51,555 bases of DNA from Winogradskyella sp. (GTDB lineage Bacteria > Bacteroidota > Bacteroidia > Flavobacteriales > Flavobacteriaceae). The translations under genes were made by a program, and so were the position numbers. The first letter of the stretch is position 1. Each line of letters starts with the position of its first letter. The notes under the pieces were generated by a model. It was given only the letters and a program-made list of their open reading frames with translations, made no database searches and was not told where the DNA came from. Below, one piece after another: positions 9,299 to 17,657 of this stretch. The stretch covers positions 1 to 51,555 of the forward strand of contig NZ_JABSST010000010.1 in the NCBI RefSeq assembly GCF_013213975.1, written 5' to 3'.

Positions 9299-9779
9299 TT
9301 TTGATACATTTTAAAAGTGATTTTCGAATACGACTCAACCGTGTTCGTAATGTTCCATGTGCCAAACCAACGGTATCTGCAATAGTAGCTTGTGGTATGT
9401 TTTCTAGTTCTAATAATATTAATGCTCTATTTTGCTCATTTAGTTGATCAATACAGTGATACATTTTTTGGATATTTTTTTCATCATCATCTTTCTTGTC
9501 ATCATTGCTGCTATTTGACAATAAGTCTTCAGTTATAGCTATGCTTTTGCTAGATTTACGTAAATCGCCTAAACATACATTTACTGCAATTCTATAAATC
9601 CAAGTGTCAATAGAAGACTTACCTTTAAATGAATTTCTATGTTTCCAAACTTTTATAAAGGTTTCCTGAAGCCATTCATTGGAAAGGTCATTATTACCTG
9701 ATGCATAGCCTAAACATAACCTATGTACTTTAGAAGCATATAAATTATAAATATTGGTAAATTCTTGTTCTGTAATCAT
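9276..9779 (-). CDS. ECF sigma factor (sigma-70 family)
   Basis: The 167-residue protein has region 2 at about residues 10-80 (LSNEWLQETFIKVWKHR, then SIDTWIYRIAVNVCLGDLR). Region 4 is at about 110-160 (LLELENIPQATIADTVGLAHGTLRTRLSR), a helix-turn-helix that recognises the -35 element. This is the standard two-domain ECF layout. The start overlaps the stop of the upstream hydrolase gene (ATGA, 9776-9779) and the end overlaps the membrane protein gene. The three genes therefore form a tight operon travelling as one cassette. Confidence 0.93.
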   Translation of the reverse strand: MITEQEFTNIYNLYASKVHRLCLGYASGNNDLSNEWLQETFIKVWKHRNSFKGKSSIDTWIYRIAVNVCLGDLRKSSKSIAITEDLLSNSSNDDKKDDDEKNIQKMYHCIDQLNEQNRALILLELENIPQATIADTVGLAHGTLRTRLSRIRKSLLKCIKNGKRQLK

Positions 9780-10627
9780 TTGTTAGATGATAAAATCATT
9801 TGTATTTGTTCTAAAAACCAATCAGGTTTGTCTAACATTATAAAATGAGCACTATCTTGTGCTATAATAAACTCGTAGTCTTTTAAATTTGCGTATTGAC
9901 GTTTATAGGTTTGTTTGACCATTTCTTCACCATAGGGTTTTGACGCTGCAATTATTGTCACAGGAATCGAAATATTTTTCAAATCTTCCCTGAGGTCTAA
10001 TTTAAGATAATCGGTATACCCATAAACATAGGTTTGTCGGTCAGCTTCTAATATCCAATTTTTAATTCTCTCTTGTTCGGATTTAATGGTACTCATTCCT
10101 TTCGACATCGCAGTAGCGGTTTGCTCAAAGGTTATATCATCCATTGCTAATTGTTGATTATTATATGGGCTTTCATATGCTAAGTTTTTAGGGTCAAAAT
10201 CTGGAATCATCAATGCACCAGACGCAGGAAGAGCATCAATTAGTATGATTTCAGAAAGTTTTAAATCCTTTTGAACAGAAAGCCAAGTTGCAATTGTTCC
10301 ACCTAAACTATGCCCAATTATTGTAGCGTTTTGTAAATTGTTTTTTAAGATATAGTTTTTTAGTGACTCATTCACTTTTGGTAACCAAGGAAATGATATG
10401 GGTTCTTTTCCCCCAAAACCTGCTAAAGTGACTATGTGACATTCGTAATTTTTTTCTAGATTTTTTATTAATGGATTCCAAATGTTTCCGGGAACTGTAA
10501 AACCAGGAATTAATACTATAGGTTTTCCTTTTCCTGTAACTTCTACATAGACAGGCTGACTTTCATTCTTTGCGTAAATTGACAGTGAGAATGCAAATGA
10601 GACTAATAATAAAATAACATTTTTCAT
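9776..10627 (-). CDS. Secreted alpha/beta hydrolase
   Basis: The 283-residue protein has a signal peptide (first 19 residues, ending IYA-K). The alpha/beta hydrolase fold shows an oxyanion loop LIPGFTVPG (about 39-47), nucleophile elbow GHSLGG with S107, and a C-terminal catalytic His in AQDSAHFIMLDKP. Likely a periplasmic esterase or lipase-like enzyme, substrate unknown. It is the first gene of the hydrolase/ECF sigma/membrane operon, with an ATGA overlap to the sigma gene. Confidence 0.88.
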   Translation of the reverse strand: MKNVILLLVSFAFSLSIYAKNESQPVYVEVTGKGKPIVLIPGFTVPGNIWNPLIKNLEKNYECHIVTLAGFGGKEPISFPWLPKVNESLKNYILKNNLQNATIIGHSLGGTIATWLSVQKDLKLSEIILIDALPASGALMIPDFDPKNLAYESPYNNQQLAMDDITFEQTATAMSKGMSTIKSEQERIKNWILEADRQTYVYGYTDYLKLDLREDLKNISIPVTIIAASKPYGEEMVKQTYKRQYANLKDYEFIIAQDSAHFIMLDKPDWFLEQIQMILSSNK

Positions 10628-10724
10628 TGTTTTTAGGTTTTAGTTTTTCTTTAGATGTGGAAATCAAAAAATGTTACATTTAATTTTAAAAATGAGATAA
10701 AGTATAGTCAGTTTATTCTACAAA

Positions 10725-10800
10725 AATGATTGATCAAATGCTTTGCAATCCTTTAGCTGATAACACATCTACTTTAAGATGCATTGTCTGCTTAGCAATA
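10725..10800. repeat. Family D spacer block, copy 1
   Basis: Contains AATCCTTTAGCTGATAACAC, then CATCTACTTTAAGATG, an imperfect hairpin, then CATTGTCTGC. It is closely related to 15297-15360. It lies upstream of the hydrolase operon and probably forms the interior of that spacer. Confidence 0.65.
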
Positions 10801-10837
10801 CTAATTAAAGTTTACGTCTAAGGGATGTGTATATCAT

Positions 10838-10885
10838 CGTTTAGAATAAAATGCGTTTTAATGCAATTTATATAGTATTAAGTAC
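10838..10885 (-). repeat. Family F short attC-like site, copy 1
   Basis: On the minus strand it starts 3' of the methyltransferase gene and reads through AAATTGCATTAAAACGCATT to CTAAACG. It shares the AAACGCATTTwAwwTTAAA core with the copies at 41904 and 48753. Confidence 0.65.
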
Positions 10886-10890
10886 AGTTT

Positions 10891-11778
10891 CTAATTTATC
10901 TCAGCTAGTATAAATCTTTCCATTTCTACAACATCCATCCTCAGGTCTATCGGTTGTATATATCTTTCTTTAAATTCATTTGCACCAATATGCTCAATGG
11001 TGGACATTGAGAAATTTTGAAGGTATTTCTCAATTTTACTTTGCTCAAAGCAATGCTTTAATTCTAATTCTTTTTTAACTATTATTCTTCTGTGAAGAAA
11101 CTCCAAAGTTTTATGATTTAAATTGTTACCGCTCATAAAATCTTTAGTTACGTAAGAGAATACAAATTTACTCTTAGAAGTGGCTTTGGAAACAAAACTA
11201 AAAATGGCTTCATTTGCTTCTGTTATAAGATAAGCCGAAACGCTTTCCAAAATGAATAATGTTTTCGAATTTAGGTTGTATCCTTTTTGCAGAAGAGCCT
11301 CTTCAATACTCTGATTATTAAAATCAATTCCAACATAAGTAATAAATTCAGGCAGTTGACCTAATACCTTTTTAATCTTTTCTTTTTTTTTCTCTATTAC
11401 TGTTGGGTGGTCAATTTCATAATAATGAAGCGTGTTTATCCCTTCAATATAATGGGGTCTACAATCCATTCCGGCTCCGATGTTAATGATTATATCTATT
11501 TCATTGTTTTGAAGACATTCCTTTACAACATCATCGTAGTATCTGAAACGGCAAAAAAAGTAGCCTAGCATTCCAGGATATTTTTTTTCATAAAAATTTG
11601 TAACGACTCTATGGATAAAACGAATATGCAAGAGTCTAATAAAATATTTACTAAAGCCAGATAATATTTTTTCTGTGAAGGGATCGTTATATACCCTTTG
11701 CTCTTTTGGGTATAACATTCCCAATGCCTTATTCATTGAGAGGCCATATGAAGTATCAATTCCTTTATATGTCTTCAT
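10891..11778 (-). CDS. LCMT/Ppm1-type SAM-dependent methyltransferase
   Basis: The 295-residue protein shows INIGAGMDCRPHYIEG (about 95-110), the SAM-binding glycine loop with the Arg typical of leucine carboxyl methyltransferase-like enzymes. YEIDHPTVIEKKKEKI (acidic ribose-binding loop) and TLFILESVSAYL follow. These proteins O-methylate small molecules or carboxylates; the substrate is unknown. A second member of the family lies at 40732. It follows the 11821-13074 gene by 42 bp. That gap carries only a degenerate spacer arm (AACAATTGCCATAAGTAAG on the minus strand), so it may be an operon or a decayed cassette junction. Confidence 0.88.
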   Translation of the reverse strand: MKTYKGIDTSYGLSMNKALGMLYPKEQRVYNDPFTEKILSGFSKYFIRLLHIRFIHRVVTNFYEKKYPGMLGYFFCRFRYYDDVVKECLQNNEIDIIINIGAGMDCRPHYIEGINTLHYYEIDHPTVIEKKKEKIKKVLGQLPEFITYVGIDFNNQSIEEALLQKGYNLNSKTLFILESVSAYLITEANEAIFSFVSKATSKSKFVFSYVTKDFMSGNNLNHKTLEFLHRRIIVKKELELKHCFEQSKIEKYLQNFSMSTIEHIGANEFKERYIQPIDLRMDVVEMERFILAEIN

Positions 11779-11820
11779 ATTTTTTCCTTCTTACTTATGG
11801 CAATTGTTGACAATAGTTAT

Positions 11821-13074
11821 TTATTCCTTATACATTTTTATATCTCTATATTGCCAGATTAAATTCATTATTTCCCAATTACCGTCTAATTTTATTAATT
11901 GTAGATATTCAATCCAGTTATCAGAAATCAATTTAATTGTTGCTATTCTATTGTAAATATCTAAAATTTTAATTTTGTTTTCTGGGTTAAAAGGAAATCT
12001 AGTGCCAGTTTTATTCCAGGTTTTTGCAAATTCTATCATTTGGGCTTTAGTTGTAGCTCTTCCAATTTGCTTCATTTCGTTTCTATCATAACCAATAGTT
12101 ATTTTGTTTAAATTATCATTTAAAACCTTATCCATTAATTCTGGTTTTAGTTGCTGTAAGGCTTCAAGATAACCAAGAGATATTTTCTTTATCTCTACCG
12201 AATCTTTTTTAGTAGCAATTGGACTTTCTGTTATAGAAACATTAGAATATATATAGCGCGCATCAACGATTTTATTTTTGGTGTCGTAAAGATTGAGTTG
12301 AACGTTATTACCCAGATTATCATATATCTTTTCGCCAATAGCGTAATTCCATTGATTCATTACAAGTTCATTATTCTTATTGTGATAGGTGTATTTTATA
12401 TGATTTCCTGAATTATCATAAGTGTCTTGATAGGAAGCAGTACCATAGTAATTATCAATGATTTCTAATTTTTCATTCAAGTTATAATGTCCCTGTGGTA
12501 CCCCATTTGTGTCAATGATAATTCCTGTAATGCCAAACTCAAAATAAGGTGATAAATTCACTAACTCTTTTTGTAAATTATATCTTTTTTCTACTATGTA
12601 TTTTTCTGTTTGTTGCCATTTATATTCTGCGATTTTCCAATTAGATTCTATAGGCTTATCATTTAAATCATAAAAGTTAAGTTGTTTTTTTACATTGTTA
12701 TTATCCGTTAGGTAGATTTCTTTATATACATTTCTATCATTTGTAATTCTTCTATTATTGGGATCATAAAATGTTCTAATTTCTTTGTTTTCTTTATAGG
12801 TAAAAATAACCTTATAAGTGCCTAGCGAAGCTAATGGGTGTACTTTTTCTGTGTGATAATGATTATTGATTATTTCAGCTATTCTACCTATTGTATCAAA
12901 TTTAAATATATAGTGAGAAGTCTTGCTAGCAGTAGTGCTATCTATAGCGTGAACTCCTGTAATTTCTATAAACGGTGAAATGTGATTGTATCTTAAGTGC
13001 CTAAAATATTTAGTGTTTTGAGCAAAGGACGAAATACTAATCACAAGACATAGTAGTAGTGTTATTATTTTCAT
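11821..13074 (-). CDS. Secreted protein with tandem Y/N-rich motifs and lumazine-binding/NTF2-like C-terminus
   Basis: 417 residues from the Met at 13074. A signal peptide ends SISSFAQ. About residues 40-300 contain recurring short strands such as YHNKNNELV, YDTKNKIVD and FYDLNDKPI, resembling YD- or MORN-like repeats. Residues about 300-417 (YLEALQQLKPELM to LDGNWEIMNLIW) look like the putative lumazine-binding/SnoaL-like fold seen in many Bacteroidota secreted proteins. Function unknown. The start overlaps the upstream stop (ATGA at 13071-13074), so translation is coupled to the DUF6624 gene. Confidence 0.7.
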   Translation of the reverse strand: MKIITLLLCLVISISSFAQNTKYFRHLRYNHISPFIEITGVHAIDSTTASKTSHYIFKFDTIGRIAEIINNHYHTEKVHPLASLGTYKVIFTYKENKEIRTFYDPNNRRITNDRNVYKEIYLTDNNNVKKQLNFYDLNDKPIESNWKIAEYKWQQTEKYIVEKRYNLQKELVNLSPYFEFGITGIIIDTNGVPQGHYNLNEKLEIIDNYYGTASYQDTYDNSGNHIKYTYHNKNNELVMNQWNYAIGEKIYDNLGNNVQLNLYDTKNKIVDARYIYSNVSITESPIATKKDSVEIKKISLGYLEALQQLKPELMDKVLNDNLNKITIGYDRNEMKQIGRATTKAQMIEFAKTWNKTGTRFPFNPENKIKILDIYNRIATIKLISDNWIEYLQLIKLDGNWEIMNLIWQYRDIKMYKE

Positions 13075-13697
13075 TGTTTTTGTTTTACAGTCCATACAAT
13101 GTTTATTGATTGCGCATATTCTTGTATGGAATTTAATCCCAATTCTTGTCTTCTTTGATTGATTAATTCAGGTTCTTCTATGTCAAAAAAAACAGGTGGA
13201 TTGTCATAAGTATATTGTGTACCGTATAGTTGTGGTTGATTTGAATTAATTAGCATTCTATCAATTAATCTGGCATAATGTATTCCTTGTGATTCTCCTT
13301 TTAGAACGGAAGCTTTTAATAATGGTGCGTATTTTTCTTTTGTAGTAACACTTCCGTGTTGTATAACAACCCATAGCGTTGTATTAGCCAATCTTCCAAT
13401 CTGAGAAATTCCTAACCAACCGTATTTATCTATAATATTAGAGACGTCTTTTTCAATAATTTTATCTTGGGCTTCAACCACTTCCCAAAAGTACGCATAG
13501 GCTTCCGATTCTTTCCCAAGTTTTTTTTCCGCTTCTTTAAAGATACGTCTGAAAGTTTGGTCTTTCATGAATAAGGTACCTAATTCGGTTTTTAATGAAT
13601 CTAACTGGTATTTGGTTGGTGTTGTATCGTGTGTTCTTGTTTGTGAAAACAGTGAAGTTGTTATTAAAACCCAAAAGATTATACTTAAGATTTTCAT
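13071..13697 (-). CDS. Secreted DUF6624 family protein
   Basis: The 208-residue protein has a signal peptide (MKILSIIFWVLITTSLFSQ). The conserved block DKYGWLGISQIGRLANTTLW, followed by VIQH, KYAPLLKASVLKGES and QLYGTQYTYDN, is the DUF6624 signature. Role unknown. It is the first gene of an operon with the 11821 gene. A -7 element reading TAAATTTG on the minus strand (13720-13727) lies 23 bp upstream of the ATG, directly beside twin palindromes. This cassette therefore probably has its own regulated promoter. Confidence 0.8.
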   Translation of the reverse strand: MKILSIIFWVLITTSLFSQTRTHDTTPTKYQLDSLKTELGTLFMKDQTFRRIFKEAEKKLGKESEAYAYFWEVVEAQDKIIEKDVSNIIDKYGWLGISQIGRLANTTLWVVIQHGSVTTKEKYAPLLKASVLKGESQGIHYARLIDRMLINSNQPQLYGTQYTYDNPPVFFDIEEPELINQRRQELGLNSIQEYAQSINIVWTVKQKQ

Positions 13698-13719
13698 GTT
13701 TTATATGATTGAATAGATT

Positions 13720-13760
13720 CAAATTTAACTAAAAATTTAGTTGTAACTAAATTTTTAGTT
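13720..13760 (-). promoter_or_regulatory. Promoter -7 element and twin operator palindromes
   Basis: The minus strand reads TAAATTTG (TAnnTTTG) at 13720-13727. Immediately upstream are AACTAAAAATTTAGTT (13727-13742) and its reverse complement AACTAAATTTTTAGTT (13745-13760), two bases apart. Each is itself a dyad AACTAAA-nn-TTTAGTT. No matching -33 TTG is seen, as expected if a bound regulator occupies or replaces it. Confidence 0.7.
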
Positions 13761-13800
13761 TAAAAATTTTATTTGTACAAAAGCATCAATGTGCAGGGGG

Positions 13801-13877
13801 TAAGCACACATTTATTTATGAGTTTAGAGTTCGTATAATATAGCAACATAAGTCAGCTTTAGCTGAATGTGCTCTAA
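13801..13877. repeat. Family C branched inverted repeat, copy 1
   Basis: The outer arm AGCACACATT pairs imperfectly with AATGTGCT near the end. The inner stem TTATG/CATAA replaces the TTGTG/CACAA of other copies (a compensatory change). The side hairpin CAGCTTTAGCTG is intact. It ends CTCTAAGGG, adjoining a family E spacer. Confidence 0.75.
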
Positions 13878-13972
13878 GGGTTTTGGTTATGAACAGTTAC
13901 GAGGGTTAGCACTAAATTTTGTAAGTACAGACCAAGTTGGAGTTTCTGTAGGTATTATGAAAGTAGGCGATA
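13875..13972 (-). repeat. Family E spacer, copy 1
   Basis: Contains GTTAGCACTAAATTTTGTAA, the block shared with 34865, 45941 and 50263. It lies directly 3' of the thioredoxin-like gene in transcription terms. Confidence 0.65.
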
Positions 13973-13980
13973 ACAGGTAA

Positions 13981-15021
13981 TTACTTATAACCATTGATAT
14001 AAAGAGTAGAATCTAGCTTTTTTAATAATTTAGGATTTGATGGTCTTAATTCTTCTGGACTTATTACTTTCCCTTCTTTATCTAAAAATATAAACCTCGG
14101 TAGAGCTCCAATATCATAGAATTTTACAAAATCCGAATTTGTACCAGAATAAAGTTGTTTTCCTTTCATCGAATTTTTGGTAATATACTTCTGCCATTTA
14201 TCAAATTCTCGATCAGTGCTAATTGAGATAATTTGAAGTTGATCATTATTGGAGAAGTGTTCTTCAAGTTGTTTTAGAAACGCGTATTCTACTTTACATG
14301 GTTTACACCAGGTAGCCCAAACATCAATATAAAGATATTTACCATAAAAATCTTTCAATGAAACTTTATTATTGTAGATGTCTGTGAACGAAAAGTTGTT
14401 CCCTATTTCATTTACTAACGAAGATTTATATAAGTATTTTGCATTTTTCTGCTTGAGAATATCAGAGAATTTATCAAACTCTACTTTGACATACGTACTT
14501 AAACTGTCAACTATATTTAGTGAAATCCCTTTTTTATTGATTAAGTCACCTTTTTCTTGAATCAGAATATCAAGTTCTTTTTGTTCAATACCATTTCGGA
14601 CTATATTAGATAATTCGTTTTGGTGTTTTTTAGAATACGCTAAAAAATTATTAGGCACTTTAAAACTGCCGGTATAAGTTAGGGATTCGAAAAGTTTGTT
14701 CTCGTCTATTGACATTCCAATAATGCTGTTTGATGAAATGAATAACTCTCCCAATTCTCCCTGTTTACCATTTGAAAATGAGTAAATTTTATAAATTTTA
14801 TTTTCTAAAATATTCATAGTGTCCTTAACACTTCGAGATTCATTAAATCTAATAGTCGTCTTGACCTCCCATGACCGTTCTTTATCATATATAATTAAGC
14901 TGTCCAGTGCTTGTTGATTAGTTATATTAACTTCGATTATAGAAAAAGGTGCTTTTATTTCTTCTTTACAACTGAAAACTATAATCGATAGTAGAACTAT
15001 AATTATTGATGGCTTATTCAT
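13981..15021 (-). CDS. TlpA-like thioredoxin-fold lipoprotein
   Basis: The 346-residue protein has a lipobox signal peptide ending VFSC (Cys18). The C-terminal thioredoxin domain starts near residue 210, with active site W235-A-T-W-C239-K-P-C242 and later cis-Pro region GALPRFIFLDKEG. The N-terminal 190 residues resemble the DUF4369-like region of Bacteroidota TlpA proteins. Likely a periplasmic thiol-disulfide reductase anchored in a membrane. The gene starts 17 bp after the GTT end of a family A spacer, a clear single-gene cassette. Confidence 0.9.
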   Translation of the reverse strand: MNKPSIIIVLLSIIVFSCKEEIKAPFSIIEVNITNQQALDSLIIYDKERSWEVKTTIRFNESRSVKDTMNILENKIYKIYSFSNGKQGELGELFISSNSIIGMSIDENKLFESLTYTGSFKVPNNFLAYSKKHQNELSNIVRNGIEQKELDILIQEKGDLINKKGISLNIVDSLSTYVKVEFDKFSDILKQKNAKYLYKSSLVNEIGNNFSFTDIYNNKVSLKDFYGKYLYIDVWATWCKPCKVEYAFLKQLEEHFSNNDQLQIISISTDREFDKWQKYITKNSMKGKQLYSGTNSDFVKFYDIGALPRFIFLDKEGKVISPEELRPSNPKLLKKLDSTLYINGYK

Positions 15022-15040
15022 TTTATTTTGTATTGTTTAT

Positions 15041-15262
15041 AACGCCTTGCTATACACAGTTGCGTATTGTTTATGAAAAGATAATAAATTCGTCAGCAAT
15101 GATCTGGATAGATATCAAATATTTTAGGAATTTGAGTCAAATTATTGCTACACGATTGGGTGGCTTAGTCACCATTAATCGGTGGATTTAATAGATTGGT
15201 AATTCTAGAATCCGGACAAAATTGTATTTAATGGTCGTTGTTACAGGTTTAGGCTCTAATCC
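15041..15262 (-). repeat. Family A spacer, copy 2
   Basis: Carries AACGCCTTGCTATACACAGT, ATGAAAAGATAATAAATTCG, GATATCAAATATTTTAGG and the inner stem GGTGGC/GTCACC. It directly abuts the start of the thioredoxin-like gene. Confidence 0.88.
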
Positions 15263-15296
15263 CTTTTATTCTTATTTACAACTTTTATAGTAATAT

Positions 15297-15360
15297 CATT
15301 TAATCCTTCGGATAGCAACTCATCTGCTTTAAGATGCCTTGTCTGGGTCGCAGCGCAAAT
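15297..15360. repeat. Family D spacer block, copy 2
   Basis: AATCCTTCGGATAGCAACTC then ATCTGCTTTAAGAT and TTGTCTG match 10725-10800. The rest of the gap (15361-15525) holds the palindrome GGACTTTAAAGTCC at 15416-15429 and ends in a decayed spacer arm (AATAATGCATAGCCCAATTG on the minus strand). No gene seen. Confidence 0.65.
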
Positions 15361-15525
15361 TACAGTTCTGCCTTCGGCGAATGTGGTATGGTTGGTCTGT
15401 TATAACGGTAAGTTAAGGACTTTAAAGTCCCTATTTATCTTCTAATCTAAAACATAAAATAAATTTTGAGTTTTTAATGAAAGATTCAGCCGCAATTGGG
15501 CTATGCATTATTAAAAACTGGCTTC

Positions 15526-15963
15526 TTATTTTTTATATAGCTCAGGGGTTACTGAGATTTCAGTAATAAGGTCCCCATTTTTATCATAATATTTATAGTC
15601 TAAGGTAATATTATTATTCCTGTAAACTTTTAATTGAGGACTATTCTTCACATTCTCAATAATACTTGGACGCAAATATTTATGTACTGTATCTAGATTC
15701 ACTTCAGATTTCTCTGTTTCGAGAAGCGTATAATAGTAGATTAAATTTGTTTTTCCAATCGTTGAAGCACTGTCTAATCTTGTATATTGATCAACCTGAA
15801 TAGGAGTTTCCTTATTCAATTCCAATGCAGCATTTTTTAATTCAGCCTCTAAATCTTTTTTAAAAAGATTTTGAACTCCATAATAAGACAATGTGAAAGC
15901 AGCCATTAGAACTACTATTCCGATTGCTTTTCCTTTGTTTGTTTTTTCTTTTTTATTTATCAT
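15526..15963 (-). CDS. Hypothetical single-pass membrane protein
   Basis: 145 residues from the ATG at 15963 (MINKKEKTNKGKAIG). One membrane helix spans about 14-32, followed by a 110-residue extracytoplasmic domain with a strand-rich end (ITLDYKYYDKNGDLITEISV). No family recognised. The frame extends seven codons upstream into the spacer, but that start lies in the repeat arm. Single-gene cassette. Confidence 0.7.
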   Translation of the reverse strand: MINKKEKTNKGKAIGIVVLMAAFTLSYYGVQNLFKKDLEAELKNAALELNKETPIQVDQYTRLDSASTIGKTNLIYYYTLLETEKSEVNLDTVHKYLRPSIIENVKNSPQLKVYRNNNITLDYKYYDKNGDLITEISVTPELYKK

Positions 15964-15977
15964 TACTTGTATGCTTG

Positions 15978-16194
15978 TTGCCAATCGCCCTGCTAAACTG
16001 TAGTTTTATATACTTTAGCTGTTATCGTACTCGTTTTATTTTTTAATATTTAAAATTAATTTCAAAATTTTTCCAATCATAATAATCAAATGAATCATCT
16101 CTTTATTAATCGCAAGCTAATGGTATATTCATTATTTTGAGAACAAATTACGATTTTTCATTTAACAGTTAATCTCAATAAATCTCGTGTTACA
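15978..16194 (-). repeat. Family E-like attC site
   Basis: The right-hand gene-start arm reads CCAATCGCCCTGCTAAACTG and the far arm, on the minus strand, TGTAACACGAGATTTATTGA. The two ends show the AAC/GTT boundaries expected of an attC-like site between the 15526 and 16201 genes. Confidence 0.65.
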
Positions 16195-16200
16195 TTTATT

Positions 16201-16425
16201 CTAAATGAGTAATAGAGTTTCTTTTTCAATGGCATCACAAACTATACATGTGTAATCTTCTGTGAAATTATGCCATTCTATTTGCCAACTGTCTGAAAAA
16301 GTTATTGAGTGAAGTTTCATTTTGAAAACTCTAGTAAATTCCAATAACCCTAATCTACTTATGTAATTCATAGTGTCTACTTGCCTATCAAATATAACTT
16401 TTTCTGCGATTTTAGAGCAAGTCAA
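16201..16425 (-). CDS. Small hypothetical protein
   Basis: 74 residues from a TTG at 16425, or 56 from the ATG at 16371 (MNYISRLGLLEF). No family recognised, no signal peptide or helix. The TTG start lies 13 bp after a perfect GTTRRRY end (GTTAGGT, 16438-16444 on the minus strand), and a spacer arm follows the stop. This cassette position is the main reason to believe the gene is real. Confidence 0.5.
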   Translation of the reverse strand: MTCSKIAEKVIFDRQVDTMNYISRLGLLEFTRVFKMKLHSITFSDSWQIEWHNFTEDYTCIVCDAIEKETLLLI

Positions 16426-16437
16426 AGCACAGGTGGA

Positions 16438-16580
16438 CCTAACTAAGGCGTTAGGAAACTATATTAGAACTATTATCGATTGTGAATTTTAAACTCAGGT
16501 GGAATTTGTTTGAGGTGCTCGACCTAGAGCTAATCAAAAAAAATCTGTGTTGATGATTGTTTTTAGGATCTGTCCTTTGC
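16438..16580 (-). repeat. attC-like spacer with perfect GTTRRRY end
   Basis: On the minus strand the spacer ends AACGCCTTAGTTAGGT, matching the integron core consensus GTTRRRY (GTTAGGT). The far arm near 16570 is degenerate. Confidence 0.55.
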
Positions 16581-16582
16581 AG

Positions 16583-16912
16583 CTATATAAAGCCATACTT
16601 ACGTAATGCCGCTTTATCGAATTGCTCTTTATTCATAAGAATAGACTTTTTTACTAATTGCGTCATTACTTCTTGATTTAGACATTCGGATGCAATTTCA
16701 TTAAGGAATGCTCTGGAATCGTTCTCACTTAATACATATATTCTGCCATAGACTAGGTAGGCTCCAAATCCATCAAAGGAGATAAGATTTAAGTATATTA
16801 GATTATCTTTTGTACTTTCAAAGTACATGGAAATACTGTAGTTTAAACAAGTGAGGCAATAGACCATACTGCCCTCCCTGGTGCGGTTAACAAAGTTGTA
16901 ATTTATACTCAT
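16583..16912 (-). CDS. Hypothetical protein
   Basis: The 109-residue cytoplasmic-looking protein has no signal peptide. It contains a hydrophobic core YLNLISFDGFGAYLVYGRIY and a helical charged C-terminus. No family recognised. It lies 24 bp downstream of the 16937 gene without a spacer, so the two form a two-gene unit. Confidence 0.6.
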   Translation of the reverse strand: MSINYNFVNRTREGSMVYCLTCLNYSISMYFESTKDNLIYLNLISFDGFGAYLVYGRIYVLSENDSRAFLNEIASECLNQEVMTQLVKKSILMNKEQFDKAALRKYGFI

Positions 16913-16936
16913 ATGAAGGGAATTAAAGTCATGGGT

Positions 16937-17329
16937 TTAAAATGAATTTAAATATTGTTCATTTTCTGGCCATTGAATTGCGTATTTCATATTCCATAAC
17001 ACGAAAAAGTTGTCTGGCCCATATAGTCGTAATGTTATGGCTTTGTAACTTCCAATACGCATATCTATTTTAACTTTAATGCCTGTTGTAATGTGAATGA
17101 TAATGTCATCTTTTGTCTCTTCAGTTTTTTCGATTGTTAAGCCTTCGGTATTTTCCAAATATTCTGTGCCCTCAATTGTAAATGAATTGCCGATTTCAAG
17201 GCAAAACTCACCGATATTCATATACTCTAAAAGTATCTCGTCAGAACCATCCGTATCCAAAGGAACGAATTCCCACCAACATTGCTGTATTTTTTTTCCC
17301 TCTAAAAGTTTTAAATAAAACTGCTTCAT
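16937..17329 (-). CDS. Hypothetical protein
   Basis: The 130-residue acidic protein is rich in alternating strand pattern (FTIEGTEYLENTEGLTIEKT), with an N-terminal WWEFVPLDTDGSD and a C-terminal WNMKYAIQWPENEQY. No family recognised. First gene of a pair with 16583-16912. The two could act together, but nothing in the sequence shows how. Confidence 0.6.
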   Translation of the reverse strand: MKQFYLKLLEGKKIQQCWWEFVPLDTDGSDEILLEYMNIGEFCLEIGNSFTIEGTEYLENTEGLTIEKTEETKDDIIIHITTGIKVKIDMRIGSYKAITLRLYGPDNFFVLWNMKYAIQWPENEQYLNSF

Positions 17330-17657
17330 TTTCTAAATTTTCAAAAATTGAAATAAAGTTGATTTTTAGATCTATAAATTATCTCCTAGTGCGTTCCAAT
17401 GCATAAAAACACTGTTTTATTTGATTAACTACTGACAAGGAGTAGTGTTATAAATAGCTTTTATAGTTTTGTACTGAATTTAGTTTATAAATTATAGATA
17501 AAAAGTTGTATTGACCTTCTGTTAAGTGATACTAAATAGAGACGCATTATTGATGATGTTGCTATACTTTATTAGTAATTAGTTTTATCGTCAGCTCGTT
17601 TTATTTCTGTGATTTTTTGATTGTTATTGTCAATTAATAGTCCAACTTAAAATAGTA
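17330..17657. other. Intergenic gap without a recognisable gene
   Basis: AT-rich, multiple stops in all frames. A degraded spacer is likely (GTGCGTTCCAATGC near 17389), but it does not align well with any family here. Nothing else seen. Confidence 0.4.

Noticed and set aside
15006..15191. 61-codon plus-strand frame
   Set aside because: Lies almost wholly in the family A spacer.
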